A stretch of DNA of 64,000 nucleotides, taken from Corynebacterium halotolerans YIM 70093 = DSM 44683 (GTDB lineage: Bacteria > Actinomycetota > Actinomycetes > Mycobacteriales > Mycobacteriaceae). Below, piece after piece: positions 1-9,491 of this stretch. The stretch spans positions 2,460,075 to 2,524,074 of the forward strand of contig NC_020302.1 of the NCBI RefSeq assembly GCF_000341345.1. Direction: 5' to 3'. The translations under genes were made by a program, and so were the position numbers. The notes under the pieces were generated by a model. The model worked only from the letters and a program-made list of their open reading frames with translations, had not been told where the DNA came from and did not search any database. The first letter of the stretch is position 1; each line of letters begins with the position of its first letter.

Positions 1-1
1 C

Positions 2-751
2 GGCGGCGGCGCCGCCTACTTCACGTCCCGCTCCAACAAGAAGAAGGAAGAGGAGCGCGAGGCCGCCCGGCTCGAGGATGCCCGCGCCGACGCCCGCCGC
101 TGGATTGAGCGTCTCGGTTCGCAGGTGCTGACGATCTCGGGCACCGACGCCGCCTCGACGCAGGCGATCGCCGACGCCTCCGAGCGCTACAACGCCGCCT
201 CCTCCGCCATCTCGACCGCGGACACGACCAAGCAGGCCGAGCTGGCGCGCGAGTCCGCACTTGAGGGCATGCACTACATGAATGCCGCGCGCGACATCAT
301 GGGCATGACCCCGGGCCCGGAGCTGCCGCCGCTGGAGGGCCAGCGCAAGGCCGGCAAGGTCACCGAACGCCGCACCATCGAACACGACGGCCAGACCATC
401 ACCGCCTCCCCGGACGCCTCCGACGAGACCCCGAACTACTACCCCGGCGGCACCGTCGCCGGCCGCCCGGTGCCGGCCGGCTGGTACTCCACCGCCTGGT
501 GGGCCCCGGCCATGATGACCGGCATGTGGGCCGCGAGCTCCATGTTCATGTTCTCCGCGATGTTCGCCGGAATGTCCGGCGTCAACTACGGCGGGGAGGA
601 GTTCGCCAGCGGCGCCGGCGAAGGCGGCGACATGGGCGATGCCGGTGACATGGGGGACGCCGGCGGCGACATGGGCGGCGGCGAGGACATGGGCGGCATG
701 GAGGACGGCGGCGGTCTCTTCGACGGCTTCGACCTCGGCTTCGACTTCTGA
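2..751 (+). CDS. Membrane-anchored hypothetical protein, 5' end outside window
   Basis: The reading frame is open from the first bases of the window, so the start lies upstream; 249 residues are visible. The visible N-terminus is small and glycine/alanine-rich, then turns basic and acidic (SRSNKKKEEERE), which looks like the end of a membrane anchor followed by a charged stretch. A helical Ala/Glu/Asp-rich segment follows, then a Trp/Met-rich hydrophobic segment (about visible residues 160-195) and a C-terminal tail built from Gly-Asp-Met repeats (GDMGDA units) ending in FDGFDLGFDF. I do not recognise a catalytic domain and assign no function. A strong terminator follows 27 bases after the stop. 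Confidence 0.75.
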   Translation, partial: GGGAAYFTSRSNKKKEEEREAARLEDARADARRWIERLGSQVLTISGTDAASTQAIADASERYNAASSAISTADTTKQAELARESALEGMHYMNAARDIMGMTPGPELPPLEGQRKAGKVTERRTIEHDGQTITASPDASDETPNYYPGGTVAGRPVPAGWYSTAWWAPAMMTGMWAASSMFMFSAMFAGMSGVNYGGEEFASGAGEGGDMGDAGDMGDAGGDMGGGEDMGGMEDGGGLFDGFDLGFDF

Positions 752-777
752 TCCCCCGCTGACCAGGTGACCTCCGG

Positions 778-804
778 AAACCGGCGCCCAGGCGCCGGTT
801 TTTT
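778..804 (+). terminator. Rho-independent terminator
   Basis: An inverted repeat AACCGGCGCC / GGCGCCGGTT is followed directly by a run of T. It ends the transcript of the upstream glycine-rich protein gene. Confidence 0.85.
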
Positions 805-838
805 GCTGCCCCACCCGTTTCCCACGCCCCGGGCGCCG

Positions 839-895
839 ATGAAGGAACCCTCATGGAATTTTCACCGGTGGTTCATCCGGGTGGGTCACGATAAT
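839..895 (+). promoter_or_regulatory. Promoter with near-palindromic operator, upstream of the dead kinase
   Basis: ATGAAGGAACCCTCAT (839-854) is an interrupted palindrome with one mismatch. GATAAT at 890-895 is a good -10 box. The block closely resembles the one at 17351-17404 before the intact two-component operon, in both the palindrome and the following sequence down to the -10 box. The simplest reading is that both promoters answered to the same response regulator. Confidence 0.6.
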
Positions 896-932
896 GCGGA
901 TCCCCACCCACCCCGATCCGGAGGTCCCCGCC

Positions 933-2710
<1,778 letters not shown>

Positions 2711-2857
2711 CACGGAGTTGGCCCCGGTTGCCGGGCGCCGCCAGACCGGCGGGGAATCCGGGGAACCCGCCGGGGTCGGGGCCTGTCCGCACACGGAGGT
2801 CGCCACCGGCACCGCAGTTGTCGGCCTCCCCGACCGAATCAGAATGGAAGACCCACG

Positions 2858-3439
2858 ATGAACCGGAACTTCTTCGAGGTGTTGTACGCCGGCACCGAGG
2901 ATCCCTGGGAGCTTGAGACCAGCGACTACGAGGCGCGCAAATACGCGCTCACCCTCGCGGCCCTGCCCCGGCATCGTTACCGGTCGGGTTTCGAGCCGGG
3001 ATGCTCAGTGGGGGTACTCACCGCTCGGCTGGCCGAACGCTGCGAGCACCTCGAGGCGTGGGAGCCGATCGAGCGGCCACGGCTGCGGTGTCGTGAGCGG
3101 GTGTCGGCGGCGGGCCTGACGGAGCGGGTCACGGTCACCGGCGAGGAGCTCGACCCCGACGCCGCCTTCCCGGCCGCGGATCTCATCGTGCTCTCCGAGG
3201 TGCTCTACTACCTGCCCGAGAAAAAGCTGGGCCCCACCCTGCAGCGGTTGTTCGCCGCAGCGCAGCCCGGGGCGGACATCGTCGCGGTGCACTGGCGCTC
3301 CCGGGACGAGGGCATGGAGATGACCGGCGACGAGGCGCACGCCGAGCTGCGGGATCCGCGCCACGGCCTGCAGCTGCTCGGCGGGTGGCGCGAGGAGGAG
3401 TACGTCATCGACGTCTTCCGCCTGCCCGAACGCACCTGA
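2858..3439 (+). CDS. SAM-dependent methyltransferase, NodS family
   Basis: A 193-residue class I methyltransferase resembling the NodS family (N-methylation of an amino-sugar precursor in rhizobia). The N-terminal FFExLYAGTEDPWE, the SAM loop EPGCSVGVLT (about residues 47-56), the acidic loop after strand 2, and LIVLSEVLYYL (about residues 109-119) are characteristic. Start ATG 2858 has a weak upstream GGAAG. In other actinobacteria such genes accompany acyl-CoA dehydrogenase and deacetylase genes in glycolipid-like clusters; here no such set is adjacent, so its substrate is unknown. It is convergent with rpiB. Confidence 0.8.
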   Translation: MNRNFFEVLYAGTEDPWELETSDYEARKYALTLAALPRHRYRSGFEPGCSVGVLTARLAERCEHLEAWEPIERPRLRCRERVSAAGLTERVTVTGEELDPDAAFPAADLIVLSEVLYYLPEKKLGPTLQRLFAAAQPGADIVAVHWRSRDEGMEMTGDEAHAELRDPRHGLQLLGGWREEEYVIDVFRLPERT

Positions 3440-3482
3440 CCCGCCCGTCCCGGCATCCGTCCCGGCCGCAAACAACAGGAAA

Positions 3483-3516
3483 CCGCCGCCCGGCACCACG
3501 CGGAAGGTGGCGGCGG
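3483..3516 (-). terminator. Possible terminator between convergent genes
   Basis: CCGCCGCC (3483-3490) and GGCGGCGG (3509-3516) can pair. Read on the minus strand it is followed by a moderately T-rich tail (TTTCCTGTTGTTT), so it may end the rpiB transcript. There is no perfect U-run. Confidence 0.35.
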
Positions 3517-3574
3517 ACGGCGGGTCGACCGTGTCGGACGGGAGAAAAAGCGGGGCCCTCAGGCCACGGCCGGG

Positions 3575-4048
3575 TTATTCCTCGGGCAGGGCGGGGGCGA
3601 TGCCGGTGCGCTCGTACTCGGAGATGATGTCGAGGCGGCGCTGGTGGCGGTCCGCACGCGACCACTCCTGCTCCAGGAAGGCGTCGACGATCGCGATGGC
3701 CTCCTCCTCGGAGTGCATGCGGCCGCCGAGGCCGATCAGCTGGGCATTGTTGTGCTCGCGGGCCAGGCGGGCCGTCTCCGGCGACCAGGCGAGGGCGCAG
3801 CGGGCGCCCTCGACCTTGTTCGCGGCGATCTGCTCACCGTTGCCGGAGCCACCCAGCACGATGCCGAGGGAACCCGGGTCATTGACGGTGCGGCTCGCGG
3901 CCTCGATGCAGAAGGCGGGGTAATCGTCCTCGGCGTCGTAGGTGTGGGCGCCGCAGTCGATCACCTCGTGGCCCTGCTTGTTCAGATGTTCGGAGATGAC
4001 GTTCTTCATCTCGAATCCGGCGTGGTCTGCTCCTAGATAAACGCGCAT
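3575..4048 (-). CDS. rpiB: Ribose-5-phosphate isomerase B
   Basis: Interconverts ribose 5-phosphate and ribulose 5-phosphate in the pentose phosphate pathway; 157 residues, the normal RpiB size. GADHAGFEMK at the N-terminus binds the phosphate end. The active-site strand reads LGGSGNGEQIAANK, the actinobacterial form, in which the Cys of E. coli RpiB is absent and a Glu (GNGE) serves as base, as established for the M. tuberculosis enzyme. The orthologue in M. tuberculosis is Rv2465c, which also neighbours the Rv2466c/pepN pair found downstream here. Confidence 0.96.
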   Translation of the reverse strand: MRVYLGADHAGFEMKNVISEHLNKQGHEVIDCGAHTYDAEDDYPAFCIEAASRTVNDPGSLGIVLGGSGNGEQIAANKVEGARCALAWSPETARLAREHNNAQLIGLGGRMHSEEEAIAIVDAFLEQEWSRADRHQRRLDIISEYERTGIAPALPEE

Positions 4049-4104
4049 GCCACAGATTCTATCCGACCACCGGATTTCCGGTTCAGGCGTCCGACCCGCC
4101 CGCG

Positions 4105-5172
4105 TCAGTTGTCCGCGTTCTCGCGCGCGCGGGCGAGCTCCCAGCGAAGCTGGGCCTCCGACGGCGACTGCACCGGGATGAACGCGGCCTCCCGGAAGCG
4201 GCGCGAGGCCGGGGAGTTCTTGGCGTAGCCGGCTCCGCCGGCGACGCGGACCTCGACGTTGGCCGCGGCCACGGCGGCCTCGGCGGCGTCGAGACGCAGT
4301 TCCAGCAGCTCCACCGGGGAGACCTTCTCACCCTGCCCGAGGCGGGCGATGATCGCCTCCTGACGCTCCACGAGCTCGGCGTTGGTGGCCACCGCCCGCT
4401 CGACGTCGCCGGTGAAGGTCTCGTTGACGCCGGACAGCCGCGTGCCCGCGGCCGCGGCGGAGGCCTCGGCGACACCGATGCACTCGGAGATCTGCAGCAG
4501 CGAGAAGGTCGGGCGCGCCTGGGCCATGAAGGACTCGAAGTCCCCGGTGAGCACCTGGGCGGCCGGGAGGTGGACGTCCTCGAAGGTCACCCAGGCCGAG
4601 GCGGTGGCGTTCAGCCCCAGCAGGCCGAAGGGCCGGCCGAAGTGCACCCCCTTGTGGCCGGCCTCCAGGACGAAGAGGAAACGCTCGCCCCCGTCGGTCT
4701 TCGCGCCGGAGACCACGACGGCGTCGTCGTAGAGGTTGGAGGCCCAGTTGAGCTTGCCGTTGATGACGTAGCCGTCATCGGTCTTCTCGGCGTGCAGGTC
4801 GATCTCCCCGCAGCCGGCGAACTCCTTGAAGGGGCCCGCCATGCCGGACACACCGGGGCGGCGGCCGACGCGCAGAGCCTCGGCGAGCTCGAGTGCGTAC
4901 CCCGTGCCGGCGGCCTCCAGGTAGCTGAGGGTGACACGGTCCGCCCAGACGGTGAACCCGACGGAGAGGTCCTCCGCCGAGAGCTCCCGGATGAGACGGG
5001 CGGTGTCGAGCAGGTCCCGACCGAGCAGTCCCGCCTCCCCCAGCAACGACAGGGCGTAGCGGGCGTCCTTCTCGCCCTTGTCCACCGCCTTGGCGTTCTC
5101 GGCGATGCTCGCGCGCAGCTCCGGGTCGAGAATCAGCGCGGGGGTGGTCGGGGAAACTGCGGTGGTGCTCAT
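4105..5172 (-). CDS. Acyl-CoA dehydrogenase-like flavoprotein
   Basis: A 355-residue protein with the acyl-CoA dehydrogenase fold: N-terminal helical domain (LLGEAGLLGRDLLD), a middle beta domain around INGKLNWASNLYDD and a C-terminal helical domain with VRVAGGAGYAKNSPASRRFRE. The shape is like the SfnB/DszC branch, which oxidises sulfur compounds with reduced flavin rather than acyl-CoAs; this is inference. Start is ATG 5172 (GGAAGG upstream); a longer frame to 5274 is uncharacteristic sequence. It lies 41 bases after the OsmC-like gene in the same orientation, so both probably share the McbR-like promoter at 5828-5843. Confidence 0.8.
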   Translation of the reverse strand: MSTTAVSPTTPALILDPELRASIAENAKAVDKGEKDARYALSLLGEAGLLGRDLLDTARLIRELSAEDLSVGFTVWADRVTLSYLEAAGTGYALELAEALRVGRRPGVSGMAGPFKEFAGCGEIDLHAEKTDDGYVINGKLNWASNLYDDAVVVSGAKTDGGERFLFVLEAGHKGVHFGRPFGLLGLNATASAWVTFEDVHLPAAQVLTGDFESFMAQARPTFSLLQISECIGVAEASAAAAGTRLSGVNETFTGDVERAVATNAELVERQEAIIARLGQGEKVSPVELLELRLDAAEAAVAAANVEVRVAGGAGYAKNSPASRRFREAAFIPVQSPSEAQLRWELARARENADN

Positions 5173-5213
5173 CGGGGCCTTCCGGGGATCGGGGGTGGGT
5201 GGTGCGCTCGGTG

Positions 5214-5762
5214 CTAGACCAGCTCGGAGGTCAGGTTGGCCGGGCGAGTGTAGGTGTTGACGACCGGGGACCACTTGACGGCGTCCTTCTGGATCTGGTC
5301 CAGGGTCTCGCGGTCGGCGTCGCCCTCGAGGTCGATCTTGACGCGCACGTCGGACACGCCCGGACGCTTGTCCTCGGCCAGGTCGCCGACGCCCCAGACC
5401 GGGGAGATGTCGATGTCGGACTCGATGTCGATGGCGATCTTGGTCAGGGTCACGCCCCGGTTGGTGGCGATGGCCTGGATGCCCACGGAGATGCAGGCGG
5501 CCAGGGCCGCCTGGGCGACCTCGGTCGGGTTGCCCGCGGAGTTGTCGCCCAGCAGCTGCGGCGGCTCGGAGACCAGGATCGGATCCAGGTCACGGACCCG
5601 GGTGTAGTTGCGGAACTGGCCGTCGGCCTCGGTGTGGGTGCGGATGGTCTTGCGCCCACCCTCCGGGTTCTCGGTGTTCTTCTTCGCCAGCTCGGAGAGC
5701 TTCTCGGCGTCGATGGGGGCCAGCGGCTCGCCGTCCTTGTGGTTCGGGGTGAGGTCGGACAT
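5214..5762 (-). CDS. OsmC/Ohr-fold protein lacking the second active cysteine
   Basis: A 182-residue OsmC-family protein. OsmC and Ohr enzymes reduce organic peroxides with two cysteines. The first is present (C90 in QAALAACISVG), but the second, normally Cys-Pro-Val, reads WSPVVN, so it is Ser. Classical thiol peroxidase chemistry is therefore doubtful. Start ATG 5762 has SD AAGGAG 9 nt upstream; the frame continues to 5822 without support. It is first gene of a probable two-gene operon with the flavoprotein downstream, under an operator matching the sulfur repressor McbR, which suggests a role with sulfur substrates. Confidence 0.85.
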   Translation of the reverse strand: MSDLTPNHKDGEPLAPIDAEKLSELAKKNTENPEGGRKTIRTHTEADGQFRNYTRVRDLDPILVSEPPQLLGDNSAGNPTEVAQAALAACISVGIQAIATNRGVTLTKIAIDIESDIDISPVWGVGDLAEDKRPGVSDVRVKIDLEGDADRETLDQIQKDAVKWSPVVNTYTRPANLTSELV

Positions 5763-5827
5763 GTCGAACAGCTCCTTTTCGCGGTGGTTGGGGTTCGCCG
5801 CCGAGACTAACACGAACTGCATTTAAA

Positions 5828-5843
5828 TGGACAGTACGGTCTA
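5828..5843. promoter_or_regulatory. McbR-like operator of the OsmC operon
   Basis: TGGAC-N6-GTCTA matches the Corynebacterium glutamicum McbR consensus TAGAC-N6-GTCTA at 9 of 10 positions. It lies just upstream of the OsmC-like gene beside an AT-rich TTTAAAT. McbR represses sulfur-metabolism genes in C. glutamicum. Confidence 0.65.
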
Positions 5844-5911
5844 CTACTTGCAGGGGAAGCGGTCCGACCCCCACCACCCCCACCTGCGGCGCAGTAGCGG
5901 GGCAGATACGG

Positions 5912-5931
5912 GAGTTACGTGAATTTAACTC
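5912..5931. promoter_or_regulatory. Inverted repeat in the divergent sulfur-module promoter region
   Basis: GAGTTA-N8-TAACTC is a perfect interrupted palindrome between the two McbR-like sites. It may bind a second regulator of the divergent operons; none is identified. The rest of 5763-6161 has no gene. Confidence 0.4.
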
Positions 5932-6055
5932 GCGGACCAGTAACAACCTGCATACGGCCCAGATGGGGGCCACCGTGGGAAAGGTGTCCCGCAGGGGGCA
6001 CGCCACCGCATGGACACTACGGGAGACACTCGGTTATAGTCGCCAGACAAACAGT

Positions 6056-6075
6056 GAGACAGAGCGGTCTATAAT
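6056..6075 (+). promoter_or_regulatory. McbR-like operator overlapping a TATAAT box, ABC importer promoter
   Basis: GAGAC-N6-GTCTA (6056-6071) matches TAGAC-N6-GTCTA at 9 of 10 positions. Its right half overlaps a perfect -10 hexamer TATAAT (6070-6075), the placement expected for repression. The ABC importer operon starts 87 bases downstream. Confidence 0.7.
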
Positions 6076-6161
6076 CATGGACCGACCGTTTCGTTCACTC
6101 CCCCTTGCCCGCCGCCCGCCCCGCGGTTCCGCCCATCCGCGCAGAATGAGGTTCCCACCCC

Positions 6162-7349
6162 ATGCACCACCATCCCCGGCAGCCCTCCGGCCCATTGAGG
6201 AGGCGGCTCTCCCGGCGGGGCTTCCTGCGCGCGGCGGGCCTGACCGCCGCCGGCGTCGCCCTCGGCGGTGCGGTGGCCTGCTCCCCGGCCCAGGACTCCC
6301 CCGGCCAGGGCCCCTCCGGCCCGCTGACGATCGGCTTCGTCCCGATCGCCTGCGCCGCGCCCCTCATTCTCGCCGACTCCGAGGGCCTGTTCGCCGCCCA
6401 CGGCGTCGATGTGCGGCTGAAGAAGTACGCGGGCTGGGCGGATCTGTGGACCGCCTACGCCACCGGCGAGCTCGACGTGGCGCACATGCTCTCCCCCATG
6501 CCCGCCGCCATCGACTCCGGCGCGACGAACGCGACGCGTCCCACGGAGCTGAGCTTCACGCAGAACACCAACGGGCAGGCCCTGACCCTGGCCGCGGAGC
6601 ACCACCCGGAGGTGCGCGGCGCGGAGGACATGCGCGGCATGATCCTGGGCATCCCCTTCGAGTACTCGGTGCACGCCCTGCTGCTGCGCGATTTCCTCGC
6701 CGCCGGCGGAGTCGACCCGGTCGCGGACGTCGAGCTGCGGCTGCTGCGCCCGGCGGACATGGTGGCCCAGCTGGAGGTCGGCGGCATCGACGGATTCATC
6801 GGGCCCGAGCCGTTCAACCAACGGGCGCTGCAGTCCGGCGCGGGCCGGATCTTCACCCTGACCAAGGACCTGTGGGACAAGCACCCCTGCTGCAGCGTGG
6901 CGATGGCCAAGGACTGGCGCGCCGCCCACCCGGAGACCGCGGACGGGCTCATCGCCGCGCTGGGCGAGGCGGCGGTCTTGGCGGACGACCCCGCCCGGAC
7001 CGGGCACGTCTCCCCCGTGCTCGCGCAGGAGAAGTACCTCAACCAGCCGACCGGCCTGATCACGCCCGAACTGGAGGGCAGCTACCTGACCTGGGGCGGC
7101 GAGCAGGTCGTCGACCCGGAGCTGATGTCCTTCGGCGACCCCACCGACGTCACGGCGATCACCTGGATGACCACCCAGATGGCCCGCTGGGACCTCGGCG
7201 GGGACGCGCTGAGGATGGACGACGACGTCCTCATCCGGGCCAGCCGCTCCGTGCTGCCCGCCGACGTCCCCCGGGCCGGCGACCCCGTGATGATCAACGG
7301 CCACCGATTCGACCCTGCCCGCCCCACCGCCGGGTACGCGAGGAGCTGA
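6162..7349 (+). CDS. ABC importer substrate-binding lipoprotein (NrtA/SsuA type), Tat signal
   Basis: A 395-residue solute-binding protein. The N-terminus has a twin-arginine motif (SRRGFLRAAG) and a lipobox ending at Cys (GAVAC), so it is exported folded and tethered to the membrane. The mature part follows the nitrate/sulfonate/taurine-binding fold (IGFVPIACAAPLILADSEGLF, then an AYATGELDVAHML stretch). It heads a three-gene importer operon divergent from the OsmC operon, and both promoters carry McbR-like sites, so a sulfur compound such as a sulfonate or sulfate ester is the best guess; nitrate-type ligands cannot be excluded. Start ATG 6162 has a weak GAGG. Confidence 0.85.
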   Translation: MHHHPRQPSGPLRRRLSRRGFLRAAGLTAAGVALGGAVACSPAQDSPGQGPSGPLTIGFVPIACAAPLILADSEGLFAAHGVDVRLKKYAGWADLWTAYATGELDVAHMLSPMPAAIDSGATNATRPTELSFTQNTNGQALTLAAEHHPEVRGAEDMRGMILGIPFEYSVHALLLRDFLAAGGVDPVADVELRLLRPADMVAQLEVGGIDGFIGPEPFNQRALQSGAGRIFTLTKDLWDKHPCCSVAMAKDWRAAHPETADGLIAALGEAAVLADDPARTGHVSPVLAQEKYLNQPTGLITPELEGSYLTWGGEQVVDPELMSFGDPTDVTAITWMTTQMARWDLGGDALRMDDDVLIRASRSVLPADVPRAGDPVMINGHRFDPARPTAGYARS

Positions 7350-7357
7350 CGGAAAGC

Positions 7358-8140
7358 ATGAAGACCACCCCGAAACCACTCAACGCGGCTGTGCTCGGCC
7401 TCGTCGTGTTCGCCGCGTTCATCGGCGTCTGGCAGCTGGCCGCGTCGGCCGGCTGGCTCAGCGACCTCGCACCGACGCCCGCGCGCACGCTCGAGCGCGG
7501 CGTCGAGATCCTCTCCGATCCGTTCTACCGGGACGGTCCCGCCAGCGTGGGCATCTTCTGGCACCTGGTGGCCAGCCTCCGGCGGGTGGTCATCGGCTTC
7601 GCCATCGCCACGGCGATCGCCATCCCGCTGGGCTTCCTGCTGGGCGCGAGCACCACCCTGCGCTGGGCCGTGGATCCGCTGATCCAGATTCTGCGGCCGG
7701 TCTCCCCGCTGGCCTGGCTGCCGCTGGGCCTGGCGCTGCTGCGCGACGCGGAGAACACCGCCGTGTTCGTCATCGTGCTCTCCGCGCTGTGGCCCACCCT
7801 GGTCAACACGATCGACGCGGTGCGGGGCATCCATCCGACCTACCTGGATCTGACGGCCACGCTCGGCACCCCCTGGTGGCAGCGGATCGTCTACGTCTGG
7901 TTCCCCTCCGCGCTGCCCGGCATCATCACCGGCCTGCGCCTGTCGCTGTCCACGTCGTGGCTGGTGATCATCGCCGCCGAGATGCTCGTCGGCGGCCAGG
8001 GCATCGGCTTCTTCGTGTGGAACATGTGGAACCGCCTGGACATCGACGCCATCGTGGTCGCCATCGTGATCATCGGCGTCACGGGCCTCATCCTCGACCA
8101 CCTCATCGCCGCTCTGCAGAAGGTTGTCCGCTATGACTAG
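7358..8140 (+). CDS. ABC importer permease (SsuC/TauC type)
   Basis: A 260-residue inner-membrane permease with about six helices and the binding-protein-dependent transport signature around TATLGTPWWQRIVYVWFPSALP, where the permease contacts the ATPase. Start is ATG 7358, 8 bases after the lipoprotein stop; the frame is open far upstream but that part is a shadow of the lipoprotein gene. The stop overlaps the start of the ATPase gene. It forms the membrane channel for the substrate delivered by the lipoprotein. Confidence 0.9.
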   Translation: MKTTPKPLNAAVLGLVVFAAFIGVWQLAASAGWLSDLAPTPARTLERGVEILSDPFYRDGPASVGIFWHLVASLRRVVIGFAIATAIAIPLGFLLGASTTLRWAVDPLIQILRPVSPLAWLPLGLALLRDAENTAVFVIVLSALWPTLVNTIDAVRGIHPTYLDLTATLGTPWWQRIVYVWFPSALPGIITGLRLSLSTSWLVIIAAEMLVGGQGIGFFVWNMWNRLDIDAIVVAIVIIGVTGLILDHLIAALQKVVRYD

Positions 8141-8897
8141 CTCCACCGTCGAGATCGACCAGATCACCAAGTCCTACGGGTCCACCACCATCATCGGGCC
8201 CACCTCCGTGACGATCGACGAGGGCGAGTTCGTCTCCCTCCTCGGCCCCTCCGGCTGCGGAAAGTCCACCATCCTCGGCATGATCGCCGGCCTGAAGTTC
8301 CCGTCGACCGGCACCGTGTCCACGGGCGGCGAACAGGTCACCGGCCCCGGCCCCGACCGCGGCATGGTCTTCCAGCACCACGCGCTGCTGCCGTGGATGA
8401 CCGCCCGCGGCAACATCGAGTTCGGGCTGAAGTCCGCCCGTCCGCAGTACGGCAAGCAGCAGCGCCGCGAGATCGCCGCGGACTTCCTGGCGAAGGTCGG
8501 GCTCACCCACGCCGCCGACCGGCGCCCGGCGCGCCTGTCGGGTGGCATGCAGCAGCGCGTGGGCCTGGCCCGGGCCTTCGCCATCGATCCGGAGATCCTG
8601 CTTCTCGACGAACCGTTCGGTGCCCTCGACGCGCTGACCCGCCGGCAGCTGCAGCTCCAGCTGCTCCAGGTGTGGGAGGCGTCCCGGCGCACCGTCGTCA
8701 TGGTCACCCACGACGTGGACGAGGCGATCCTGCTCTCCGACCGGGTGCTCGTCATGGCGCCGAGCCCGGACTCCACGATCATCGCCGACATCACCGTGGA
8801 CCTGCCGCGGCCGCGCTTCGGTGAGTCCGACGACCCGGTCGGCGAGCAGCGCAGCGCCGGGCTGCGTCACGAGCTGCTGGGGCTGCTGCAGCACTGA
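8133..8897 (+). CDS. ABC importer ATPase (SsuB/TauB type)
   Basis: A 254-residue ATPase with Walker A GPSGCGKST (residues 38-46), Q-loop VFQHHALLPW, signature LSGGMQQR, Walker B LLLLDEPFGALD and H-loop VTHDVDEA, all intact. ATG 8133 overlaps the permease stop by 8 bases, indicating translational coupling; TTG 8124 is an alternative. It energises the importer. A strong hairpin follows 20 bases after the stop. Confidence 0.93.
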   Translation: MTSSTVEIDQITKSYGSTTIIGPTSVTIDEGEFVSLLGPSGCGKSTILGMIAGLKFPSTGTVSTGGEQVTGPGPDRGMVFQHHALLPWMTARGNIEFGLKSARPQYGKQQRREIAADFLAKVGLTHAADRRPARLSGGMQQRVGLARAFAIDPEILLLDEPFGALDALTRRQLQLQLLQVWEASRRTVVMVTHDVDEAILLSDRVLVMAPSPDSTIIADITVDLPRPRFGESDDPVGEQRSAGLRHELLGLLQH

Positions 8898-8916
8898 ACG
8901 GCCGGCGGAACGGAAG

Positions 8917-8945
8917 AACCCGGGACCACGCGGTGGTCCCGGGTT
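8917..8945. terminator. Bidirectional hairpin terminator
   Basis: A 13-bp perfect stem AACCCGGGACCAC / GTGGTCCCGGGTT with a 3-base loop sits between the convergent importer operon and the next gene. The tail is only partly T-rich (TTCGTTGT). Confidence 0.75.
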
Positions 8946-8960
8946 CGTTGTCTCCTGCGA

Positions 8961-9248
8961 TCAGCGGTAGTTTGCCGATGCCGTGTCGGAGCCGGTATCC
9001 GCCGACCGATCTCGGTTGCCGAAGATCCTCCACAGCAGCAGGATCAGTCCGGCGAGGATCAGGACCGGAATGAGCTTGAAGATGACCGCCAGGGCGCCGA
9101 TGAAGGCGCCAATGATCGCGACCGCCGCCGCGATGATGCCGATCGCGCCGCCGACGATGGACAGCAGCTTATGGTTTCCCCATCCGTAGTAGGCGACCGC
9201 CCCTCCGATGAGGGCGATGACCGAAGCGATGATCGTGGTTTCCAACAT
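8961..9248 (-). CDS. Small membrane protein of unknown function
   Basis: A 95-residue protein with about three hydrophobic helices (starting TTIIASVIALIGGAVAYYGW, then IVGGAIGIIAAAVAIIGAFI and LIPVLILAGLILLLW) and a polar Ser/Asp C-terminal tail. I do not recognise the family. The start is ATG 9248, preceded by GAAGGAA at a proper distance; an in-frame ATG at 9266 lies upstream of that SD. It is a single-gene unit; nothing else is seen between 9249 and 9491. Confidence 0.7.
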   Translation of the reverse strand: MLETTIIASVIALIGGAVAYYGWGNHKLLSIVGGAIGIIAAAVAIIGAFIGALAVIFKLIPVLILAGLILLLWRIFGNRDRSADTGSDTASANYR

Positions 9249-9491
9249 GAGTTCCTTCACCTGCACTAACTCGAGTCGTAGGTGCCTGGTTCCGTGATGT
9301 GCGGGCCGTGGGCCGAGCTACCGTCAATCGTACCGTCGGGCGGTGCGTCCGGTCGGAGCTGCGGACCTGGGTGAGACCGATCCTCGAACGGTCAGGTGTA
9401 TTTTCCTTTCCGCCGAAATGGGCTGAACAGGGGAAATGCACTCCTGTCAATCGAATGCACGCACGAAAATGCACCTTGCTTCCGCCCCGAC

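Noticed and set aside
600-690. Short tandem repeat resembling a repeat array
   Set aside because: It is the coding of the Gly-Asp-Met tail of the first protein; no spacers, so not CRISPR.
5963-7357. Open frame in front of the permease suggesting a 725-residue protein
   Set aside because: The first 465 codons are an off-frame reading of the lipoprotein gene; only the part from ATG 7358 is permease.
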